From the NCBI RefSeq assembly GCF_947507565.1, contig NC_089194.1, positions 62,001-126,000 of the forward strand: a DNA stretch of 64,000 bases. Direction: 5' to 3'. The translations under genes were made by a program, and so were the position numbers. Positions within the stretch are counted from its first letter, which is position 1. The number at the start of each line of letters is the position of its first letter. Under the pieces are notes generated by a model that was not told the DNA's origin, searched no databases, and saw nothing but the letters and a program-made list of their open reading frames with translations. The DNA is from Oscarella lobularis (Eukaryota; Porifera; Homoscleromorpha; Homosclerophorida; Oscarellidae). Positions 40,301-51,918 of the stretch are shown one piece after another.

Positions 40301-42520
40301 TTGAGGGCCTAAACTTTGATTCTAAGGACCTGAAGATAAAGTTGAGAGACTAAACTTTGATTCTAAGGACCTGAAGATAAAGTTGAGGGCCTAAACTTTG
40401 ATTCTAAGGCCCTGAAGATAAAGTTGAGGGCCTAGACTTTGATTCTAAGGCCCTGAAGATAAAGTTGAAAGCCTAAACTTTCATTCTAAGGCCCTGAAGA
40501 GAAATTTGAAGGCCCAAACTTTGATTCTAAGGGTCTAAAGTTAAAGTTCAGGGCATAAACTCTGATTCTAAGGACCTGAAGATAAAGTTGAGGGCCTAGA
40601 CTTTGATTCTAAGGACCTGAAGATAAAGTTGATGGCCTGAACTTTGATTATAAGAGCCTGAAGATAAATTCGAGGACCTAAACTTTTATTCTAAGGGCCT
40701 GAAGATAAACTTGAGGGCCTAGACTTTGATTCTAAGGCCCTGAAGATAAAGTTGAGGGCCTAAACTCTAATTCTAAGACCCTGAAGATAAAGTTGAAGGC
40801 CCAAACATTGATTCTAAGGGCCTGAAGATAAAGGTCATGGCCAAAACTCTGATTCTAAGGACCTGAAGATAAAGTTGAGGGCCTAAACTTTGATTCTAAG
40901 GACCTGAAGATAAAGTTGAGAGACTAAACTTTGATTCTAAGGACCTGAAGATAAAGTTGAGGGCCTAAACTTTGATTCTAAGGCCCTGAAGAGAAAGTTG
41001 AAGGCCCAAACATTGATTCTAAGGGCCTGAAGATAAAGGTCATGGCCAAAACTCTGATTCTAAGGACCTGAAGATAAAGTTGAGGGCCTAAACTTTGATT
41101 CTAAGGACCTGAAGATAAAGTTGAGAGACTAAACCTTGATTCAAAGGACCTGAAGATAAAGTTGAGGGCCTAAACTTTTATTCTAAGGGCCTGAAGATAA
41201 AGTTGAGGGCCTAAACTCTGATTCTAAGGACCTGAAGATAAAGTTGAGGGCCTAGACTTTGATTCTAAGGTACCTGAAGATAAAGTTGATGGCCTAAACT
41301 TTGATTCTAAGAGCCTGAAGATAAAGTTGAGGGCCTAAACTTTTATTCTAAGGGCCTGAAGATAAACTTGAGGGCCTAGACTTTGATTCTAAGGCCCTGA
41401 AGATAAAGTTGAGGGTCTAAACTCTAATTCTAAGACCCTGAAGATAAAGTTGAAGGCCCAAACATTGATTCTAAGGGCCTGAAGATAAAGGTCATGGCCA
41501 AAACTCTGATTCTAAGGACCTGAAGATAAAGTTGAGGAAATAAACTTTGATACTAAGGACCTGAAGATAAAGTTGAGAGACTAAACTTTGATTCCAAGGA
41601 CCTGAAGATAAAGTTGAGGGCCTAAACTTTGATTCTAGGGACCTGAAGATAAAGTTGAGGGCCTAAATTTTGATTCTAAGGACCTGAAGATAGAGTTGAG
41701 GGCCTAAACTCTGATTCTAAGGGCCTGAAGATAAAGTTGAGGGCCTAGACTTTGATTCTAAGGCCCTGAAGATAACGTTGAAGGCCTAAACTTTGATTCT
41801 AAGGCCCTGAAGAGAAATTTGAAGGCCCAAACTTTGATTCTAAGGGTCTGAAGTTAAAGTTCAGGGCCTAGACTTTGATTCTAAGGACCTGAAGATAAAG
41901 TTGAGGGCCTAAACTTTGATTCTAAGAGCCTCAAGATAAATTTGAGGGCCTATACTTTGATTCTAAGGACCTGAAGATAAAGTTGAGGGCCTAAACTATG
42001 ATTCTAAGGAGCTAAAGATAAAGTTGAGGGGCTAAACTCTAATTCTAAGGCCCTGAAGATAATGTTGAAGGCCCAAACATTGATTCTAAGGGCCTGAAGA
42101 TAAAGTTCAGGGCCTAAACTTTGATTCTAAGGCCCTGAAGATAAAGCTGAACGCCTAAACTTTGATTCTAAGGGCCTGAAGTTAAAGTTCAGGGCCAAAA
42201 CTGTGATTCTAAGGACCTGAAGATAAAGTTGAGAGACTAAACTTTGATTATAAGGACCTTAAGACAAAGTTGAGGGCCTAAACTTTGATTCTAAGGCCCT
42301 GAAGAGAAAGTTGAAGGCCCAAACATTGATTCTAAGAGCCTGAAGATAAAGGTCATGGCCAAAACTCTGATTCTAAGGACCTGAAGATAAAGTTGAGGGC
42401 CTAAACTTTTATTCTAAGGGCCTGAAGATAAAGTTGAGGGCCTAGACTTTGATTCTAAGGGCCTGAAGAGAAAGTTGAGGGCCTAAACTCTGATTCTAAG
42501 GACCTGAAGATAAAGTTGAG
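37353..42520. repeat. Tandem duplication of a 2584-bp block (about 63 monomers)
   Basis: Copies lie at about 37353-39936 and 39937-42520. Markers offset by exactly 2584 are aaccttgattcaaagg at 38549/41133, gttgaggaaataaac at 38947/41531, agagcctcaagataaattt at 39341/41925, and the gggcataaactctg block at 37967/40551. Since 63 x 41 = 2583, the extra base is the shared insertion that makes the rare ggtacctg monomer. The copies differ by very few changes. Related blocks occur further left: cagggcataaac recurs at steps of 1804 (44 x 41) and 1025 (25 x 41) bp. Confidence 0.87.
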
Positions 42521-45500
42521 GGCCTAAACTTTGATTCTAAGAGCCTCAAGATAAAGTTGAGGGCCTAGACTTTGATTCTAAGGACCTGAAGATAAAGTTG
42601 ATGGCCTAAACTTTGATTCTAAGAGCCTGAAGATAAAGTTGAGGGCCTAGACTTTGATTCTAAGGACCTGAAGATAAAGTTGATGGCCTAAACTTTGATT
42701 CTAAGAGCCTGAAGATAAAGTTGAGGGCCTAAACTTTTATTCTAAGGGCATGAAGATAAAGTTGAGGGCCTAGACTTTCATTCTAAGGGCCTGAAGATAA
42801 AGTTGAGGGCCTAAGCTCTGATTCTAAGGGCCTGAAGATAAACTTGAGGGCCTAGACTTTGATTCTAAGGCCCTGAAGATAAAGTTGAAGGCCAAAACTT
42901 TGATTCTAAGGCCCTGAAGAGAAATTTGAAGGCCCAAACTTTGATTCTAAGGGTCTGAAGATAAAGTTCTGAGCCAAAACTCTGATTCTAAGGACCTGAA
43001 GATAAAGTTGAGGGCCTAGACTTTGATTCTAAGGACCTGAAGATAAAGTTGATGGCCTAAACTTTGATTCTAAGAGCCTGAAGATAAAGTTGAGGGCCTA
43101 AACTTTTATTTTAAGGGCCTGAAGATAAAGTTGAGGGCCTAAACTTTGATTCTAAGGACCTGAAGAAAAATTTGAAGGCCCAAACTTTGATTCTAAGGGT
43201 CTGAAGTTAAAGTTCAGGGCCAAAACTCTGATTCAAAGGACCTGAAGATAAAGTTGAGAGACTAAACTTTGATTCTAAGGACCTGAAGATAAAGTTGAGG
43301 GCCTAAACTTTGATTCTAAGGCCCTGAAGATAAAGTTGAACGCCTAAACTTTGATTCTAAGGGCCTGAAGATAAAGTTGAGGGCCTAAACTCCGATTCCA
43401 AGGAACTGAAGATAAAGTTGAGGGCCTAAACTTTGATTCTAGGGACCTGAAGATGAAGTTGAGGGCCTAAATTTTGATTCTAAGGACCTGAAGATAAAGT
43501 TGAGGGCTTAAACTCTGATTCTAAGGCCCTGAAGATAAAGTTGAGGGCCTAGACTTTGATTCTAAGGCCCTGAAGATAAAGTTGAAGGCCTAAACTTTGA
43601 TTCTAAGGCCCTGAAGAAAAATTTGAAGGCCCAAACTTTGATTCTAAGGGTCTGAAGTTAAAGTTCAGGGCCAAAACTCTGATTCTAAGGACCTGAAGAT
43701 AAAGTTGAGGGCCTAAACTTTGATTCTAAGGACCTGAAGATAAAGTTGAGAGACTAAACTTTGATTCTAAGGACCTGAAGATAAAGTTGAAGGCCTAAAC
43801 TCCGATTCTAAGGACCTGAAGATAAAGTTGAGAGAATAAACTTTGATTCTAAGGACCTGAAGATAAAGTTGAGGGCCTAAACTTTGATTCTAAGGCCCTG
43901 AAGAGAAAGTTGAAGGCCCAAACATTGATTCTGAGGGCCTGAAGATAAAGTTGAGAGACTAAACTTTGATTCTAAGAGCCGGAAGATAAAGTTGAGGGCC
44001 TAAACTTTGATTCTAAGACCCTGAATATAAAGTTGAACGCCTAAACTTTGATTCTAAGGACCTGAAGATAAAGTTGAGGGCCTAAACGTTTATTCTAAGG
44101 GCCTGAAGATAAAGTTGAGGGCCTAGACTTTGATTCTAAGGACCTGAAGATAAAGTTGAGAGCATAGACTTTGATTCTAAGGCCCTGAAGATAAAGTTGA
44201 AGGCCTAAACTTTGATTCTAAGGCCCTGAAGAGAAATTTGAAGGCCCAAACTTTGATTCTAAGGGTCTCAAGTTAAAGTTCAGGGCCAAAACTCTGATTC
44301 TAAGGATCTGCAGATAAAGTTGAGGGCCTAAACTTTGATTCTAAGGACCTGAAGATAAAGTTGAGAGACTAAACTTTGATTCTAAAAACCTGAAGATAAA
44401 GTTGAGGGCCTAAACTCCGATTCTAAGGACCTGAAGATAAAGTTGAGAGACTAAACTTTGATTCTAAGGACCTGAAGATAAAGTTGAGGGCCTAAACTTT
44501 GATTCTAAGGCGCTGAAGAGAAAGTTGAAGGCCCAAACTTTGATTCTAAGGCCCTGAAGAGAAATTTGAAGGCCCAAACTTTGATTCTGAGGGTGTGAAG
44601 TTAAAGTTCAGGGCCAAAACTCTGATTCCAAGGACCTGAAGATAAAGTTGAGGGCCTAGACTTTGATTCTAAGGCCCTGAAGATAAAGTTGAGGGCCTAA
44701 ACTCTGATTCTAAGGACCTGAAGATAAAGTTGCGGGCGTAAACTTTTATTCTAAGGGCCTGAAGATAAAGTTGAGGGCCTAGACTTTGATTCTAAGGACC
44801 TGAAGATAAAGTTGAGGGCCTAAACTCTGATTCTAAGGCCCTGAAGATAAAGTTGAGGGACTAAATTCTAATTCTAAGACCCTGAAGATAAAGTTGAAGG
44901 CCCAAACATTGATTCTAAGGGCCTGAAGATAAAGGTCATGGCCAAAACTCTGATTCTAAGGACCTGAAGATAAAGTTGAGGGCCTAAACTTTGATTCTAA
45001 GAGCCTCAAGATAAAGTTGAGGGCCTAGACTTTGATTCTAAGGACCTGAAGATAAAGTTGATGGCCTAAACTTTGATTCTAAGGACCTGAAGATAAAGTT
45101 GAGGGCCTAAACGTTTATTCTAAGGGCATGAAGATAAAGTTGAGGGCCTAGACTTTCATTCTAAGGGCCTGAAGATAAAGTTGAGGGCCTAAGCTCTGAT
45201 TCTAAGGGCCTGAAGATAAACTTGAGGGCCTAGACTTTGATTCTAAGGCCCTGAAGATAAAGTTGAAGGCCAAAACTTTGATTCTAAGGCCCTGAAGAGA
45301 AATTTGAAGGCCCAAACTTTGATTCTAAGGGTCTGAAGATAAAGTTCTGAGCCAAAACTCTGATTCTAAGGACCTGAAGATTAAATTGAGGGCCTAGACT
45401 TTGATTCTAAGGACCTGAAGATAAAGTTGATGGCCTAAACTTTGATTCTAAGAGCCTGAAGATAAAGTTGAGGGCCTAAACTTTTATTTTAAGGGCCTGA

Positions 45501-47212
45501 AGATAAAGTTGAGGGCCTAAACTTTGATTCTAAGGCCCTGAAGAAAAATTTGAAGGCCCAAACTTTGATTCTAAGGGTCTGAAGTTAAAGTTCAGGGCCA
45601 AAACTCTGATTCTAAGGACCTGAAGATAAAGTTGATGGCCTAAACTTTGATTCTAAGAGCCTGAAGATAAAGTTGAGGGCCTAAACTTTTATTTTAAGGG
45701 CCTGAAGATAAAGTTGAGGGCCTAAACTTTGATTCTAAGGACCTGAAGAAAAATTTGAAGGCCCAAACTTTGATTCTAAGGGTCTGAAGTTAAAGTTCAG
45801 GGCCAAAACTCTGATTCAAAGGACCTGAAGATAAAGTTGAGAGACTAAACTTTGATTCTAAGGGCCTGAAGATAAAGTTAAGGGCCTAAACTTTGATTCT
45901 AAGGCCCTGAAGATAAAGTTGAACGCCTAAACTTTGATTCTAAGGGCCTGAAGATAAAGTTGAGGGCCTAAACTCCGATTCCAAGAAACTGAAGATAAAG
46001 TTGAGGGCCTAAACTTTGATTCTAGGGACCTGAAGATGAAGTTGAGGGCCTAAATTTTGATTCTAAGGACCTGAAGATAAAGTTGAGGGCCTAAACTCTG
46101 ATTCTAAGGCCCTGAAGATAAAGTTGAGGGCCTAGACTTTGATTCTAAGGCCCTGAAGATAAAGTTGAAGGCCTAAACTTTGATTCTAAGGCCCTGAAGA
46201 AAAATTTGAAGGCCCAAACTTTGATTCTAAGGGTCTGAAGTTAAAGTTCAGGGCCAAAACTCTGATTCTAAGGACCTGAAGATAAAGTTGAGGGCCTAAA
46301 CTTTGATTCTAAGGACCTGAAGATAAAGTTGAGAGACTAAACTTTGATTCTAAGGACCTGAAGATAAAGTTGAGGGCCTAAACTCCGATTCTAAGGACAT
46401 GAAGATAAAGTTGAGAGACTAAACTTTGATTCTAAGGACCTGAAGATAAAGTTGAGGGCCTAAACTTTGATTCTAAGGCCCTGAAGAGAAAGTTGAAGGC
46501 CCAAACATTGATTCTGAGGGCCTGAAGATAAAGTTGAGAGACTAAACTTTGATTCTAAGAGCCGGAAGATAAAGTTGAGGGCCTAAACTTTGATTCTAAG
46601 GACCTGAAGAGAAAGTTGAGAGCCTAAACTTTGATTCTAAGGCCCTGAAGATAAAGTTGAGGGCCTAAACTCCGATTCTAAGAACCTCAATATAAAGTTG
46701 AACGCCTAAACTTTGATTCTAAGGACCTGAAGATAAAGTTGAGGGCCTAAACGTTTATTCTAAGGGCCTGAAGATAAAGTTGAGGGCCTAGACTTTGATT
46801 CTAAGGACCTGAAGATAAAGTTGAGGGCATAGACTTTGATTCTAAGGCCCTGAAGATAAAGTTGAAGGCCTAAACTTTGATTCTAAGGCCCTGAAGAGAA
46901 ATTTGAAGGCCCAAACTTTGATTCTAAGGGTCTGAAGTTAAAGTTGAGGGCCAAAACTCTGATTCTAAAGACCTGATGATAAAGTTGAGAGACTAAACTT
47001 TGATTCTAAAACCCTGAAGATAAAGTTGAAGGCCTAAACTTTGATTCTAAGGCCCTGAAGAGAAATTTGAAGGCCCAAACTTTGATTCTAATGGTCTAAA
47101 GTTAAAGTTCAGGGCCAAAACTCTGATTCTAAGGACCTGAAGATAAAGTTGAGGGCCTAAACTTTGATTCTAAGGACCTGAAGATAAAGTTGAGAGACTA
47201 AACTTTGATTCT

Positions 47213-47868
47213 AAAAACCTGAAGATAAAGTTGAGGGCCTAAACTCCGATTCTAAGGACCTGAAGATAAAGTTGAGAGACTAAACTTTGATTCTAAGGAC
47301 CTGAAGATAAAGTTGAGGTCCTAAACTTTGATTCTAAGGCGCTGAAGAGAAAGTTGAAGGCCCAAACTTTGATTCTAAGGCCCTGAAGAGAAATTTGAAG
47401 GCCCAAACTTTGATTCTAAGGGTCTGAAGTTAAAGTTCAGGGCCAAAACTCTGATTCCTAGGACCTGAAGATAAAGTTGAGGGCCTAAACTTTGATTCTA
47501 AGGACCTGAAGATAAAGTTGAGAGACTAAACTTTGATTCTAAAAACCTGAAGATAAAGTTGAGGGCCTAAACTCCGATTCTAAGGACCTGAAGATAAAGT
47601 TGAGAGACTAAACTTTGATTCTAAGGACCTGAAGATAAAGTTGAGGTCCTAAACTTTGATTCTAAGGCGCTGAAGAGAAAGTTGAAGGCCCAAACTTTGA
47701 TTCTAAGGCCTTGAAGAGAAATTTGAAGGCCCAAACTTTGATTCTAAGGGTCTGAAGTTAAAGTTCAGGGCCAAAACTCTGATTCCTAGGACCTGAAGAT
47801 AAAGTTGAGGGCCTAAACTTTGATTCTAAGGACCTGAAGATAAAGTTGAGAGACTAAACTTTGATTCT
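47213..47868. repeat. Tandem duplication of a 328-bp block (8 monomers)
   Basis: The marker aaaaacctgaag occurs at 47213 and 47541, and gattcctaggacctg recurs at the same 328-bp offset (near 47453 and 47781). 328 = 8 x 41. This is the shortest clear higher-order duplication I found in the array. Confidence 0.8.
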
Positions 47869-50800
47869 AAGGCCCTGAAGATAAAGTTGAGAGACTAAAC
47901 TTTGATTCTAAGGACCAGAAGATGAAGTTGAGAGACTAAACTTTGATTCTAAGAGCCTGAAGATAAAGTTGAGGGCCTAAACTTTGATTCTAAGGACCTG
48001 AAGAGAAAGTTGAGAGACTAAACTTTGATTCTAAGGACCTGAATATAAAGTTGAGAGCCTAAACTTTGATTCTAAGGGCCTGAAGATAAAGTTGAGGGCC
48101 TAAACTCCGATTCTAAGGACATGAATATAAAGTTGAACGCCTAAACTTTGATTCTAAGGGCCTGAAGATAAAGTTGAGGGCCTAAACTTTGATTCTAAGG
48201 ACCTGAAGATAAAGTTGAGGGCCTAAACGTTTATTCTAAGGGCCTGAAGATAAAGTTGAGGGCATAAACTCCGATTCTAAGGACCTGAATATAAAGTTGA
48301 ACGCCTAAACTTTGATTCTAAGGACCTGAAGATAAAGTTGAGGGCCTAAACTCTGATTCTAAGGCCCTGAAGATAAAGTTGAGGGCATAGACTTTGATTC
48401 TAAGGCCCTGAAGATAAAGTTGAAGGCCTAAACTTTGATTCTAAGGCCCTGAAGAGAAATTTGAAGGCCCAAACTTTGATTCTAAGGGTCTGAAGTTTTA
48501 GTTCAGGGCCAAAACTCTGATTCTAAGGACCTGAAGATAAAGTTGAGAGACTAAACTTTGATTCTAAGGCCCTGAAGATAAAGTTGAGGGCCTAAACTCC
48601 GATTCTAAGGACCTGAAGATAAAGTTGAGAGACTAAACTTTGATTCCAAGGACCTCAAGATAAAGTTGAGGGCCTAAACTTTGATTCTAGGGACCTGAAG
48701 ATAAAGTTGAGAGACTAAACTTTGATTCTAAGGACCTGAAGATGAAGTTGAGGGCCTAAATTTTTATTCCAAGGACCTGAAGATAAAGTTTATGGCCTAA
48801 ACTTTGATTCTAAGAGCCTGAAGATAAAGTTGAGGGCCTAAACTTTTATTCTAAGGGCCTGAAGATAAAGTTGAGGGCCTAGACTTTGATTCTAAGGCCC
48901 TGAAGATAAAGTTGAGGGCCTAAACTTTTATTCTAAGGGCCTGAAGATAAAGTTGAGGGCCTAGACTTTGATTCTAAGGGCCTGAAGATAAAGTTGAGGG
49001 CCTAAACTCTGATTCTAAGGCCCTGAAGATAAACTTGAGGGCCTAGACTTTGATTCTAAGGCCCCTGAAGATAAAGTTGAAGGCCAAAACTTTGATTCTA
49101 AGGACCTGAAGATAAAGTTGAGAGACTAAACTTTGATTCCAAGGATCTGAAGATAAAGTTGAGGGCCTAAACTTTGATTCTAGGGACCTGAAGATAAAGT
49201 TGAGGGCCTAAATTTTGATTCTAAGGACCTGAAGATAAAGTTGAGGGCTTAGACTTTGATTCTAAGGCCCTGAAGATAAAGTTGAAGGCCAAAACTTTGA
49301 TTCTAAGGCCCTGAAGAGAAATTTGAAGGCCCAAACTTTGATTATAAGGGTCTGAAGTTAAAGTTCAGGGTCAAAACTCTGATTCAAAGGACCTGAAGAT
49401 AAAGTTGATGGCCTAAACTTTGATTCTAAGAGCCTGAAGATAAAGTTGAGGGCCTAAACTTTTATTCTGAGGGCCTGAAGATAAAGTTGAGGGCCTAGAC
49501 TTTGATTCTAAGGACCTGAAGATAAAGTTGAGGGCCTAAACTCTGATTCTAAGGCCCTGAAGATAAAGTTCAAGGCCCAAACTTTGATTCTAAGGGTCTG
49601 AAGTTAAAGTTGAAGGCCTAGACTTTGATTCTAAGGCCCTGAAGAAAAATTTGAAGGCCCAAACTTTGATTCTAAGGGTCTGAAGTTAAAGTTCAGGGCC
49701 AAAACTCTGATTCTAAGGACCTGAAGATAAAGTTGAGAGACTAAACTTTGATTCTAAAACCCTGAAGATAAAGTTGAAGGCCTAAACTTTGATTCTAAGG
49801 CCCTGAAGAGAAATTTGAAGGCCCAAACTTTGATTCTAATGGTCTTAAGTTAAAGTTCAGGGCCAAAACTCTGATTCTAAGGACCTGAAGATAAAGTTGA
49901 GAGCCTAAACTTTGATTCTAAGGACCTGAAGATAAAGTTGAGAGACTAAACTTTGATTCTAAGGACCTGAAGATAAAGTTGAGGGCCTAAACTCCGATTC
50001 TAAGGACCTGAAGATAAGGTTGAGAGACTAAACTTTGATTCTAAGGACCTGAAGATAAAGTTGAGGGCCTAAACTTTGATTCTAAGGCCCTGAAGAGAAA
50101 GATGAAGGCCCAAACATTGATTCTAAGGGCTTGAAGATAAAGTTGAGAGACTAAACTTTTATTCTAAGGCCCTGAAGATAAAGTTGAGGGCCTAGACTTT
50201 GATTCTAAGGCCCTGAAGATAAAGTTGAAGGCCTAAACTTTGATTCTAAGGCCCTGAAGAGAAATTTGAAGGCCCAAACTTTGATTCTAAGGGTCTGAAG
50301 TTAAAGTTCAGGGCCAAAACTCTGATTCTAAGGACCTGAAGATAAAGTTGAGAGACTAAACTTTGATTCTAAGAGCCTGAAGATAAAGTTGAGGGCCTAA
50401 ACTTTGATTCTAAGGACCTGAAGAGAAAGTTGAGAGACTAAACTTTGATTCTAAGGACCTGAATATAAAGTTGAGAGCGTAAACTATGATTCTAAGGCCC
50501 TGAAGATAAAGTTGAGGGCCTAAACTCCGATTCTAAGGACCTGAATATAAAGTTGAACGCCTAAACTTTGATTCTAAGGGCCTGAAGATAAAGTTGAGGG
50601 CCTAAACTTTGATTCTAAGGACCTGAAGATAAAGTTGAGGGCCTAAACGTTTATTCTACGGGCCTGAAGATTAAGTTGAGGGCCTAGACTTTGATTCTAA
50701 GGCCCTGAAGATAAAGTTGAGGGCCTAAAATCCGATTCTAAGGACCTGAATATAAAGTTGAACGCCTAAACTTTGATTCTAAGGACCTGAAGATAAAGTT

Positions 50801-51391
50801 GAGGGCCTAAACTCTGATTCTAAGGCCCTGAAGATAAAGTTGAGGGCATAGACTTTGATTCTAAGGCCCTGAAGATAAAGTTGAAGACCTAAACTTTGAT
50901 TCTAAGGCCCTGAAAAGAAATTTGAAGGCCCAAACTTTGATTCTAAGGGTCTGAAGTTAAAGTTCAGGGCCAAAACTCTGATTCTAAGGACCGGAAGATA
51001 AAGTTGGGAGACTAAACATTGATTCTAAGGCTCTGAAGATAAAGTTGAGGGCCTAAACTCCGAATCTAAGGCCCTGAAGATAAAGTTGAGAGACTAAACT
51101 TTGATTCTAAGCACCTGAAGATAAAGTTGAGGGCCTAAATTTTGATTCTAGGGACCTGAAGATCAAGTTGAGGGCCTAAATTTTGATTCTAAGGACCTGA
51201 AGATGAAGTTGAGGGCCTAAACTCTGATTCTAAGGCCCTAAAGATAAAGTTTATGGCCTAAACTTTGATTCTAAGAGCCTGAGGATAAAGTTGAGGGCAT
51301 AAACTCTGATTCTAAGGCCCTGAAGATAAAGTTGAGGGCCTAAACTCTAATTCTAAGGCCCTGAATATAAAGTTGAGGGCTTAGACTTTCT

Positions 51392-51468
51392 GAACAAATT
51401 GTCCCAGGACAAATTGTCCCTGGACAAATTGTCCAAGGACCAAATGTCCCAGGACAATTGTCCCCAAG
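51392..51468. repeat. Cluster of 13-bp palindromes (ggacaa-a-ttgtcc)
   Basis: About five copies of ggacaaattgtcc and close variants, spaced about 15 bp, sit exactly where the 41-bp array ends. Perfect copies are at 51407-51419 and 51422-51434, with 6-bp arms and a single central base. The last copies are degenerate (ggaccaaatgtccc, ggacaattgtcccc). Read on the minus strand they give a short run of Val-Leu-Gly-Gln-Phe, which I regard as chance. Confidence 0.85.
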
Positions 51469-51470
51469 AC

Positions 51471-51918
51471 AACTCTACCTACATCACATACCTTTGCCCC
51501 CTCCATAGTCATCCTCCCTTCTGATTGCCTTCCCTTCCAATCCTCCTCTTCCCACTCGCATCCGTTGCTCGTATCATTCTTCCTTACGCTCTTACACATC
51601 TATAAAACGAATTAGAGACCCCTCAATAACTAAAACTCTACCTACATCACATACCATCGATCCCTTGATATTCCTTCTCCTCCCTGCCTGCTTGTTCCTC
51701 TTCTCACTCGCGCCCCATCTCCCTCCTTGTCATTGTTCCTCCCATCCCTATGCCCCTAAGAAAACTAATTAGAAATATGTAACACAATTAGGAACCATTA
51801 TATACCTATCAGTATTGACTCTGCCCTAACATTGCCCCTATACACATTAACAAAGCCACACAACTCATAAACAATTGCACGGCACTTATGTGACATCCTC
51901 CAGGAACACCCTGTTTAC
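51471..51918. other. Low-copy spacer with a diverged 163-bp direct duplication
   Basis: This is the only non-repetitive stretch between the satellites. The string actctacctacatcacatac occurs at 51472 and 51635, and both copies continue with a C/T-rich run, a cctcttc-cactcgc motif and an aattag motif near 51610 and 51767. The spacer is therefore largely two old copies of a block of about 160 bp. I see no cadherin-like translation on the minus strand, no long ATG-started frame and no tRNA fold. An exon too short to recognise cannot be excluded. The last 60 bases lead directly into the 20-bp satellite. Confidence 0.6.

Larger units (their letters stand above)
4374..51389. repeat. Main 41-bp satellite array (about 47 kb, roughly 1,145 monomers)
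   Basis: This is an uninterrupted head-to-tail array of the 41-bp monomer. Several subtypes recur: gagggcctaaacttt (commonest), gagagactaaacttt, gaacgcctaaacttt, agagaaatttgaaggcccaa, agttaaagttcagggccaaa, ataaaggtcatggccaaaac and gggcctaaacgccg. Because 41 is not a multiple of three and the unit contains taa and tga, no long open frame exists in any of the six frames. Small indels such as ggtacctg, ggcccctg and aagataagttg are themselves copied between distant places, which shows segmental duplication inside the array. It is 73% of the window. Long satellite arrays are typical of heterochromatin, pericentromeres, subtelomeres, sex chromosomes or giant introns; the sequence alone does not say which. 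Confidence 0.97.

Noticed and set aside
3279..51389. CRISPR-like array (regular repeats with dyad symmetry)
   Set aside because: The repeats are directly contiguous with no unique spacers, the context is eukaryotic, and no cas-like gene is present.
51381..51599. 72-codon minus-strand frame with a Val-Leu-Gly-Gln-Phe repeat
   Set aside because: The repeat part is just the 13-bp palindromes and the rest lies in the C/T-rich spacer. There is no domain, no cadherin similarity and no conserved feature.
51471..51918. Next cadherin exon in the low-copy spacer
   Set aside because: Minus-strand translation shows no LDYE, DxND or other EC motif and no hydrophobic transmembrane run; a very short exon remains possible but unsupported.
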